From: Sphingomonas bacterium
GTDB lineage: Bacteria; Pseudomonadota; Alphaproteobacteria; Sphingomonadales; Sphingomonadaceae
Direction of reading: 5' to 3'
Assembly (NCBI RefSeq): GCF_028289855.1
Contig: NZ_JAQGKZ010000013.1
Coordinates: forward strand, 1 to 39,668
Length of the DNA: 39,668 bases
The translations under genes were made by a program, and so were the position numbers. Shown here piece after piece: positions 17,874-24,474 of the stretch; the stretch's first letter is position 1; the number at the start of each line of letters is the position of its first letter. Below the pieces are notes generated by a model that was not told where the DNA came from, did no database searches, and worked only from the letters and a program-made list of their open reading frames with translations.

Positions 17874-19003
17874 TGCAAAGTCCCGGCCTTATCCTGACCA
17901 TCGCCGCTTTCATGCTGATGCTGGGGCCGCTCGTGTTCTTCCACGAGCTCGGCCATTATTTCGTCGGGCGCTGGTTCGGCATCAAGGCAGACGTATTCTC
18001 TATCGGGTTCGGGCGCGAGGTGGCCGGCTGGACCGACAAGCGCGGGACGCGGTGGAAGGTTAGTGCCCTGCCGCTGGGCGGCTACGTCAAATTCGCTGGC
18101 GACATGAGTCCCGCGGGCTTGAGCGATCCCGCCTGGCTGGCGCTCCCGGCGGCTGAACGTGCGAAGACTTTCCAGTCGAAGGCGGTGTGGAAGCGCGCGC
18201 TGGTCGTGCTCGCCGGGCCATTCGCGAACTTCTTGCTCGCGTTCCTGATCATCTTCGGATTCGTGCTCGTTTACGGCCAGAGCACTACCACGACCCAGAT
18301 CGGGTCGGTCGAGCCCAAGAGCGCCGCCGCGGCGGCTGGCCTGCAGCCCGGAGACCGCATCACCGCGCTCAACGGGCGGGAGGTGGGCAAGTTCGAGGAT
18401 ATGGTATTCTTCATCGCGATCCGTGCCGGGCAGAACGTCCGGGTGGATTTCGATCGTCGCGGACAGAAGATGTCGCGCGACGTGGTTATCGGCACCGACC
18501 GCACCCCCGACAAGTTCGGCAACGTGCAGGAAAAGGGACTATTGGGCGTGGGGCCTGGAGCGATCACCTTTGCTCCGGTCGGCGTGCTTGAAGCACCGGG
18601 CGTCGCGTTGCGCGGTGTCGGCGATATCATCGGCGTGACGGGCACGACGCTCGGTCAGCTCCTCACCGGCCAACGCTCTGTCAAGGACATGTCGGGCGTC
18701 GTGCGGATGGCGAAAATCTCCGGCGAACAGCTCAGCCTCGGCTGGATTTCGTTCGTCAGTCTCGCCGTCTTCATCTCGATTAATTTGGGGTTCATCAACT
18801 TGTTGCCAGTCCCCATGCTCGATGGAGGGCATTTGCTGTTCTATGCGATCGAGGCGATACGGCGGCGTCCGGTGACTCCGGAAATCCAGGAATGGGCGTT
18901 TCGCGGCGGATTGGCTGCGATCCTGCTGTTGTTCGTGGTCGTGACGTTCAACGATTTGAGTGCGGTCGGGGTGTGGAAGCATCTCGCCGGGTTGATCGGC
19001 TGA
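17873..19003 (+). CDS. rseP: RIP metalloprotease RseP
   Basis: A 376-residue site-2 protease. The zinc site is HELGH at residues 24-28 in the first membrane helix, completed by the LDG motif in LLPVPMLDGGHL (about 313-324). One PDZ domain lies near residues 135-205 (GSVEPKSAAAAAGLQPGDRI); E. coli RseP has two. It cuts membrane-spanning anti-sigma factors and remnant signal peptides and so links envelope stress to transcription. ATG 17873 overlaps the dxr stop as TGATG; an in-frame TTG one codon earlier is less likely. Followed by bamA after 65 bases. Confidence 0.96.
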   Translation: MQSPGLILTIAAFMLMLGPLVFFHELGHYFVGRWFGIKADVFSIGFGREVAGWTDKRGTRWKVSALPLGGYVKFAGDMSPAGLSDPAWLALPAAERAKTFQSKAVWKRALVVLAGPFANFLLAFLIIFGFVLVYGQSTTTTQIGSVEPKSAAAAAGLQPGDRITALNGREVGKFEDMVFFIAIRAGQNVRVDFDRRGQKMSRDVVIGTDRTPDKFGNVQEKGLLGVGPGAITFAPVGVLEAPGVALRGVGDIIGVTGTTLGQLLTGQRSVKDMSGVVRMAKISGEQLSLGWISFVSLAVFISINLGFINLLPVPMLDGGHLLFYAIEAIRRRPVTPEIQEWAFRGGLAAILLLFVVVTFNDLSAVGVWKHLAGLIG

Positions 19004-19068
19004 CACGGTTAGGGCAGGGCGGGCGCGCCTGTTTTTACGCGACGGCAAATGTCTCCTGCTGGGGTGGA

Positions 19069-21816
19069 ATGGTGAAGCTTATCAAGGTTACGAAGTTCGG
19101 GACGCGCGTCGCGACTATTCTGCTCGCGGGGACGATGCTGTCGGGCGTTTCCGTCGCCAATGCGCAGACCGCGCCGGGGCCTGCCGCGACGCCTGCTGCC
19201 GCTCCGGTCTCGCCCGCCGTCGCGCCAACGCGAGTCATCCGCTCGCTCCGAGTCGAGGGATCGCAGCGGATCGAGCCCGAGACCGTGCTGTCCTACACCA
19301 AGCTGCGCAGCGGCCAGGCCTATACCAACGAGACGCTCGACCAGGCGCTGCGCGATTTGCTCGCCAGCGATCTGTTCGCCGACGTGTCGATCGCCGGCGT
19401 CGAGACCGGCGAGATCACCATCCGTGTTCGCGAGAATCCGATCATCAACCGGGTCTTGCTAGAGGGTAACAAGACCCTGAAGTCGGACAAGATCACCAAG
19501 GAAATCAAGCTGGCGCCGCGCCAGATCTTTACCCGCACCGCGGTGCGCCAGGACGTCGCGCGGATCATCGAACTGTATCGCCGCCAGGGCCGGTTCGCCG
19601 CTCGGATCGAGCCGAAGATGGTCAGCCTCGACCAAAACCGCGTCGATGTCGTGTTCGAGATCGACGAAGGGCCCAAGAGCGCGGTTCGCGCGATCAACAT
19701 CATCGGCAACAACGTCTTTTCGGACGATAAATTGCGCGGCCAGATGGTGACCAAGCAGGCCCGCTTCTTCCGCTTCTTTTCGTCCGCCACCTCGTACGAT
19801 CAGGATCGGCTGGCGTACGACCAGCAGAAGCTGCGCCAATTCTATCTGACTCAGGGCTATGCCGATTTCCGCGTCACCTCGGCGGTCGCCGAACTGACCC
19901 CGGACAAGAAGGACTTCATCATCACGTACGTGGTGGAGGAAGGACCGCGCTATAAGTTCGGTAACGTCACGGTCGACAGCGACATTCGCGATTTCGACAA
20001 CACGAAGCTGGCCCAGACCCTGCAGGTCAAGAAGGGCGAATGGTTCGACGCCAAGAAGGTCGAGGATTCGGTCACGTCGCTGAACGAGACCGCAGGCCTG
20101 TTCGGTTACGCCTTCACCGACGTCAGCCCGGACTATCAGCGCGATGCCGAAACCCTGACGATGGGGGTCAATTTCCATATCGCCGAAGCCAAGCGCACCT
20201 ATGTCGAGCGTATCGACGTGACCGGCAATCGCAACACGCAGGACAAGGTGCTCCGCCGCGAAATCCGCCTGTCGGAGGGCGACGCGTTCAACAGCTTCCA
20301 GGTCAAGCGCTCGCAGGACCGCATCAACAGCCTCGGTTTTTTCCAGGAAAAGTTCGAGATCAAGCAGGATCCGGGATCGGCGCCCGATCGTGTCGTGCTG
20401 ACCGCGAATGTCGAGGAAAAGCCGACCGGCGAGCTGTCGCTGTCGGCGGGCTATTCGAGCCTCGAACGGTTCATCATTCAGGCCGGGATCACGCAGCGCA
20501 ATTTCCGCGGCAAGGGCCAGGAGTTGCGCGCTAACGTCGATTATTCGGTCTATTCGAAATCGGTGTCGCTTGGGTTCACCGACCCGTATCTGTTCGACAA
20601 GAATATCGCGCTGGGTATCGATATCTTCCGCCGCGACTATAATTCGTTCAACTATCTCGGCAGCGAGCGCCAGACGACCTATTCGCAGGTGTCGACCGGG
20701 TTCCAGGTCCGCGCCGGTGTACCGCTGACCGAATATTGGTCGCTGTCGGCGCGGTACGGGCTGACCTACGATCAGGTCGGCCTCGACAAGACGACCTATT
20801 TCACCAACGGCGTGTGCGACCCGCTGATCGCAGGGCGCTATCTGTGCGAGGCGATCGGCAATCGCGTCACGTCGCTTGTCGGCTATTCGCTGGTCTATAA
20901 CAGCCTCAATGGCGGCTTGCGCCCGACTGCCGGCCAGCGAGTGGTGCTCAGCCAGGACTTTGCCGGGCTGGGCGGCGACGTGCGCTATATCCGCTCGCGC
21001 ATCGAAGCGAGCAAATACTGGAATTTGGGCAAGGGCTTCATCTTTTCGGTCAATGCCGAAGGCGGCTATATCAAGTCGCTGGAAAAGAGCCGCGGTGCCG
21101 GCATCGATCCGGTGCGGATCACCGACCGCTTCTATCTGGGCGAGCCGCAAATCCGCGGGTTCGACATTCGCGGCGTAGGACCGCGCGTCCAGCGCATCGC
21201 CTATATCGACGATGCCAACGGCAAGCAGATATTGCAGCCCGACAAAACGCAGATTGTCGACGACGCGCTGGGCGGCCGCGCTTATTATCTCGTTCGGTTC
21301 GAGATCGAACCGCCACTGTCGGGCGGCATTCGCGAACTCGGCCTGCGCCCGTCGATCTTCATGGACGTCGGCGCGGTATTCGGCATCAAGCGACCGCAAA
21401 AGACCGTTTATGCTTGCGATGAGGCCGGAGCGCCGGCCACGGGTTGTTTCCCGGTCACGACCGATGCCGATGGCAGTCGCCGGGTTCTCCCGCTCCCGCT
21501 TACCGACGCTTCGGGCAACCGGCTTTATGGCTACACGGCTGCCGATGGCTCCGGCGCGACGACCACGTGCCCGGCCGGTCTGCCCGACGGCAATGGCGGG
21601 TGTAACGGCGTCACGCCCAACACCGCGCTCAACGGCACCGCGCCGTTCCTCGAACGCTTCCTGGGCGATTCTCCCCGGCCGCGGCTGTCGATCGGGTTCG
21701 GGGTAAACTGGAATTCGCCGTTCGGGCCGCTGCGCATCGATATCGCAAAAGCGTTGCTCCACCAGAAGGGCGACGACACCAAACTTGTTACTTTCAACGT
21801 AGGAACCCAATTCTGA
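19069..21816 (+). CDS. bamA: outer membrane protein assembly factor BamA
   Basis: A 915-residue Omp85 protein, longer than E. coli BamA (about 810). A signal peptide (ATILLAGTMLSGVSVANAQ) and an Ala/Pro linker precede five POTRA repeats from about residue 55 to 400 (for example VIRSLRVEGSQRIEPETVL). The beta-barrel follows, with the loop 6 motif QIRGFDIRGVGPR and the C-terminal signature ending in FNVGTQF, a terminal Phe. It folds and inserts outer-membrane proteins. The only six cysteines lie in three close pairs in the barrel half (583/593, 783/793, 834/845). Start ATG 19069 has GGGGTGG very close; GTG 19072 is the alternative. Coupled to skp by TGATG. Confidence 0.96.
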   Translation: MVKLIKVTKFGTRVATILLAGTMLSGVSVANAQTAPGPAATPAAAPVSPAVAPTRVIRSLRVEGSQRIEPETVLSYTKLRSGQAYTNETLDQALRDLLASDLFADVSIAGVETGEITIRVRENPIINRVLLEGNKTLKSDKITKEIKLAPRQIFTRTAVRQDVARIIELYRRQGRFAARIEPKMVSLDQNRVDVVFEIDEGPKSAVRAINIIGNNVFSDDKLRGQMVTKQARFFRFFSSATSYDQDRLAYDQQKLRQFYLTQGYADFRVTSAVAELTPDKKDFIITYVVEEGPRYKFGNVTVDSDIRDFDNTKLAQTLQVKKGEWFDAKKVEDSVTSLNETAGLFGYAFTDVSPDYQRDAETLTMGVNFHIAEAKRTYVERIDVTGNRNTQDKVLRREIRLSEGDAFNSFQVKRSQDRINSLGFFQEKFEIKQDPGSAPDRVVLTANVEEKPTGELSLSAGYSSLERFIIQAGITQRNFRGKGQELRANVDYSVYSKSVSLGFTDPYLFDKNIALGIDIFRRDYNSFNYLGSERQTTYSQVSTGFQVRAGVPLTEYWSLSARYGLTYDQVGLDKTTYFTNGVCDPLIAGRYLCEAIGNRVTSLVGYSLVYNSLNGGLRPTAGQRVVLSQDFAGLGGDVRYIRSRIEASKYWNLGKGFIFSVNAEGGYIKSLEKSRGAGIDPVRITDRFYLGEPQIRGFDIRGVGPRVQRIAYIDDANGKQILQPDKTQIVDDALGGRAYYLVRFEIEPPLSGGIRELGLRPSIFMDVGAVFGIKRPQKTVYACDEAGAPATGCFPVTTDADGSRRVLPLPLTDASGNRLYGYTAADGSGATTTCPAGLPDGNGGCNGVTPNTALNGTAPFLERFLGDSPRPRLSIGFGVNWNSPFGPLRIDIAKALLHQKGDDTKLVTFNVGTQF

Positions 21817-22454
21817 TGAATAATAAGCTCTTAGGCGCGGCGATCGCCGCGTTCGCGATCGCCGCTCCCGCCGTCGCGCTGGCCCAATCGGCTCCGGCCG
21901 TCCTCATCGTCGACATCGATCGCGTCGGCGCCGAATGCAATGCATGCAAGGTTGCCGGCGGCCAGTTCCAGGCGATGGTGCAGCAGGCGCAGGCGCGTGC
22001 ACAGACGCTGCGGACGCAGTTGCAGGCGGCCGGTGCGCCGCTGCAGACGGCGATCAATGCGCTTAACGGCAAGGCGCCCGACGCCGCGCTGCAGGCCCGC
22101 ATCACGGCGTTCCAGACGCAGGAAAACAACGCCAACACCGAGTTGACCAACTCTCAGCAGCGGCTCCAGTCGATCCAGGCGAACATCAATCGCCAGATCC
22201 TGGAAAAGCTCGGCCCGATTACCGAGGCAATCCTGAAGGCGCGCGGCGCGTCGATCGTGATGGCGCGCAACTCGACGCTGGCGAATGCCGATTCAGTCGA
22301 CGTCTCGGCCGACGTGCTCGCGCAGATCAACGCCCAGCTGCCTTCGATCAGCGTCACGCCGATGCCGCAGGCGGCCGCTGCACCTGGCACCGCCGCACCG
22401 ACGCCCGCGCCCGCGCCGGCCCCCGCACCGGCCACGCCGCGCAAGACCCGGTGA
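21816..22454 (+). CDS. skp: periplasmic chaperone of the OmpH/Skp family
   Basis: A 212-residue exported protein. A signal peptide ([20 protein letters not shown], cut near ALAQ) is followed by a strand ending [10 protein letters not shown] and a long helical, Gln/Ala-rich arm (about residues 45-130) that forms the tentacle of the Skp trimer. The C-terminal 35 residues are Pro/Ala repeats ending in KTR. Skp escorts unfolded outer-membrane proteins to BamA, which fits the TGATG coupling with bamA. Sequence similarity within this family is low, so the assignment rests partly on position and architecture. It overlaps fabZ by GTGA, leaving no room for lpxD. Confidence 0.88.
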   Translation: MNNKLLGAAIAAFAIAAPAVALAQSAPAVLIVDIDRVGAECNACKVAGGQFQAMVQQAQARAQTLRTQLQAAGAPLQTAINALNGKAPDAALQARITAFQTQENNANTELTNSQQRLQSIQANINRQILEKLGPITEAILKARGASIVMARNSTLANADSVDVSADVLAQINAQLPSISVTPMPQAAAAPGTAAPTPAPAPAPAPATPRKTR

Positions 22455-22930
22455 GCGACGACACCACGGCAGTGACCTCCATCGGCCCGCTCGATATCAA
22501 GCGAGTGATGGCGGCGCTGCCGCATCGTTATCCGATGCTGCTGGTCGACCGCGTCGAAGAGTTGATTCTCGACCGGTCGATCGTCGCGATCAAAGCGGTG
22601 TCGATAAATGAGGAGTTCTTCCAGGGACATTTCCCCGGGAGGCCGATCATGCCCGGCGTGCTGCAAGTCGAGGCGCTGGCGCAGGCGGCGGGGGTGCTCG
22701 CGGTCGAAAGCCTGGGTCTCGCTGGGTCGGGCAAGTTGGTTTATTTCATGTCGATCGACGGCGTGAAGTTCAGGAAACCGGTCGAACCGGGCGTCTTGCT
22801 ACGCTTGGAGGTCGAGTTCATCCAGAAACGGTCGCGTGTCTGTAAATTTGCGGGCCGGGCGATGCTGAATGGCGAGATCGCGACCGAGTGCGAATTCACC
22901 GCGATGATCGCGGACCCGCCGAGCGCCTGA
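22451..22930 (+). CDS. fabZ: 3-hydroxyacyl-[acyl-carrier-protein] dehydratase FabZ
   Basis: A 159-residue hot-dog fold dehydratase. [13 protein letters not shown] opens the domain, and the catalytic His60 and Glu74 are in [20 protein letters not shown]. It removes water from 3-hydroxyacyl-ACP in fatty acid synthesis. The start is GTG 22451 within the skp stop (GTGA). In most Gram-negative bacteria fabZ sits between lpxD and lpxA; here neither flanks it. Confidence 0.97.
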   Translation: MSDDTTAVTSIGPLDIKRVMAALPHRYPMLLVDRVEELILDRSIVAIKAVSINEEFFQGHFPGRPIMPGVLQVEALAQAAGVLAVESLGLAGSGKLVYFMSIDGVKFRKPVEPGVLLRLEVEFIQKRSRVCKFAGRAMLNGEIATECEFTAMIADPPSA

Positions 22931-22955
22931 CATTCCGGGCTTCACGATCGACGCG

Positions 22956-23174
22956 TTGACCGTTTTCGGGTTGGGCGCCGTCGGCTTCACCGCGATCTGC
23001 TACACGGTCGAAAGCCGCGCGCCGGTCTGGACGCTGGGGTTCGCGCTCGGCAGCTTGCTGAGTTCGGTCTACGGCTTCCTGCAAGGCGCCTGGCCGTTCG
23101 GCGTGGTCGAGATCGTCTGGACAGTCGTCGCGCTACGCAAATGGTGGCACCGGTGCGTGGCGATGACCGCCTAG
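22956..23174 (+). CDS. small membrane protein of unknown function
   Basis: A protein of at least 72 residues with two or three hydrophobic segments (VFGLGAVGFTAICYTV, WTLGFALGSLLSSVYGFL, and WPFGVVEIVWTVVAL) and a basic end (RKWWHRC). I do not know a function; the conserved look of GFLQGAWPFGVVE suggests a real family of small inner-membrane proteins. The start is uncertain. TTG 22956 is the first usual start in frame, but the frame stays open and protein-like upstream (PGFTIDA), so translation may begin nearer the fabZ stop. It occupies the place where lpxA would be expected after fabZ. Confidence 0.6.
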   Translation: MTVFGLGAVGFTAICYTVESRAPVWTLGFALGSLLSSVYGFLQGAWPFGVVEIVWTVVALRKWWHRCVAMTA

Positions 23175-23218
23175 TGTTGCGCTAAAGGCGGGCCTCTGCT
23201 AGGCGCGCGCCCTTCGCT

Positions 23219-23235
23219 GCCGGTCGGAAACCGGC
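23219..23235 (+). promoter_or_regulatory. hairpin in the rpmE leader
   Basis: GCCGGT (23219-23224) pairs with ACCGGC (23230-23235) around CGGAA, ending 22 bases before the rpmE start. It could be a site for L31 feedback or simply an mRNA hairpin. Confidence 0.35.
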
Positions 23236-23257
23236 GGCCTTATCCGAGGAATTTGAC

Positions 23258-23488
23258 GTGAAGGCCGATACGCACCCCGATTATCATACGATCAAGGTCC
23301 AGATGACCGACGGCACCGTGTACGAAACGCGCTCCACCTGGGGCAAGGAAGGCGACACGATGACGCTCGAAATCGATCCGCTGTCGCACCCGGCATGGAC
23401 CGGCGGTCGCGGGCAGATGCTCGATTCGGGTGGCCAGGTCGCACGCTTCAACAAGCGTTTCGGCGGGCTCAGCCTCACCAAGAAGTAA
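23258..23488 (+). CDS. rpmE: 50S ribosomal protein L31
   Basis: A 76-residue L31 ([49 protein letters not shown]). It has no cysteine at all, so it is the zinc-free type that alphaproteobacteria commonly use. It bridges the two ribosomal subunits near the 5S rRNA. The start is GTG 23258 with AGGA eight to nine bases upstream. It is followed by a terminator-like hairpin. Confidence 0.96.
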   Translation: MKADTHPDYHTIKVQMTDGTVYETRSTWGKEGDTMTLEIDPLSHPAWTGGRGQMLDSGGQVARFNKRFGGLSLTKK

Positions 23489-23512
23489 TTGCGCGCCAAT
23501 CGGCGCCGATCG

Positions 23513-23546
23513 ACGCCGCGTTTCCAACCGGGAGCGCGGCGTTTTC
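23513..23546 (+). terminator. intrinsic terminator after rpmE
   Basis: ACGCCGCG (23513-23520) pairs with CGCGGCGT (23535-23542) around a 14-base loop and is followed by TTTTC. It separates rpmE from the PilZ gene. Confidence 0.65.
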
Positions 23547-23592
23547 GCGTTTCTTAACGCGCTGTTAGGCATGACGGGCCTAGTTTTCAGCA

Positions 23593-23925
23593 ATGGAGCC
23601 CAGGCAGACCGATATCCGCGCCGAATATGAAACCGCGATCCTCGGCCGGCGCAAGAGTCCCCGCGCGCCGGTGTCGCTCGACGCGAAGCTTGGGCGGGGC
23701 GGTCTCGATCGTACGTTGTGCCGGGTCACCGATTTGTCGCGCGAAGGTGCGCGGATCAGCAGCTATTCGGCGCTGAAGAAGGACGCGGTAATCTGGCTAA
23801 CCTTGCCCGGAATCGGCCAGATTGCGGCAACGGTGCGCTGGGCCGACGATTTTCAGGCCGGCTGCCAATTCAATCAGCCGCTGGAAGACGGCCAGTTCGA
23901 AGCATTGCTAGACGTCGCGCGCTAA
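23593..23925 (+). CDS. stand-alone PilZ domain protein (cyclic-di-GMP receptor)
   Basis: A 110-residue single-domain PilZ protein. Both binding motifs are intact: RKSPR (RxxxR) near residue 20 and DLSREG (DxSxxG) near residue 47. The barrel continues through IWLTLPGIGQIAATVRW and ends FNQPLEDGQF. Such proteins bind cyclic-di-GMP and act on motility, polymer export or biofilm targets by protein contact. It lies next to a MarR regulator and a large GGDEF-EAL-PilZ enzyme. Its 3' end overlaps the MarR gene by 18 bases on the opposite strand. Confidence 0.88.
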   Translation: MEPRQTDIRAEYETAILGRRKSPRAPVSLDAKLGRGGLDRTLCRVTDLSREGARISSYSALKKDAVIWLTLPGIGQIAATVRWADDFQAGCQFNQPLEDGQFEALLDVAR

Positions 23926-24372
23926 TCGCATCGATGTCGATAATCCACGCTCGGATAGACTCTCAAGACGCTCGAGCGCCGACTGCAAATAGTCGTCCAG
24001 GCGATGTCGGGCGTCGTCGGTCAGCCGAACCATTCGGCGCCGGCGATCGTGCGGATCATCCTCCAGATAGACCAAACCCTGTGCCTCGATCTGATTGATC
24101 ATGCGAAGGCTGGTCGATTGCGGGGCGCCCGATGCGATTCCCAGTGACGATACCGGAACGCCCGGGCCTTGCGCGCCGCAGACGTACAGGTCGAGCAACA
24201 TGTTCCACGCGGAATCGTTGATCCGCTGGATGCCCAGCATCTTCGCGCGCAATGACTGCAGACCGAGTAGTGTGTGGGCCAGCGCCGCCGAGGAATTAGG
24301 CTCGATCGCTTCCCGAACAAGGCATGGAGCCTTGCGGATTGTCGATGACGCTGCGGGACCGACTGATGCCAT
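23908..24372 (-). CDS. MarR family transcriptional regulator
   Basis: A 154-residue winged-helix protein. The central region has a DNA recognition helix (SGAPQSTSLRMINQIEAQGL) followed by the basic wing DPHDRRRRMVRLTDDARHRL, the pattern that marks MarR/HTH-type regulators. Helices at both ends (for example DYLQSALERLESLSERGL) would form the dimer. The ligand and targets are unknown. A natural guess is control of itself or of the cyclic-di-GMP genes on either side. ATG 24372 has no strong ribosome binding site. A perfect 8-base inverted repeat lies 33 bases upstream (24405-24443). Confidence 0.85.
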   Translation of the reverse strand: MASVGPAASSTIRKAPCLVREAIEPNSSAALAHTLLGLQSLRAKMLGIQRINDSAWNMLLDLYVCGAQGPGVPVSSLGIASGAPQSTSLRMINQIEAQGLVYLEDDPHDRRRRMVRLTDDARHRLDDYLQSALERLESLSERGLSTSMRLARDV

Positions 24373-24404
24373 GCCGCAAACTGGCGGTTATTAGTATGAG
24401 ACTG

Positions 24405-24443
24405 CTACCCCCAGATTCTCCCATCCCGATTAATTGGGGGTAG
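24405..24443. promoter_or_regulatory. inverted repeat between the MarR gene and the GGDEF-EAL-PilZ gene
   Basis: CTACCCCC (24405-24412) and GGGGGTAG (24436-24443) are perfect inverted copies with a 23-base spacer. It may end the GGDEF gene transcript (no T run is seen) or be a regulator site upstream of the MarR gene. Confidence 0.4.
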
Positions 24444-24474
24444 GTCTTGATGCAGATCATGGCCGAGCATTCGC

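Noticed and set aside
19459..21810. Long open frame (783 codons) antisense to bamA
   Set aside because: Shadow of bamA; composition is that of a reverse frame and no motif is recognisable.
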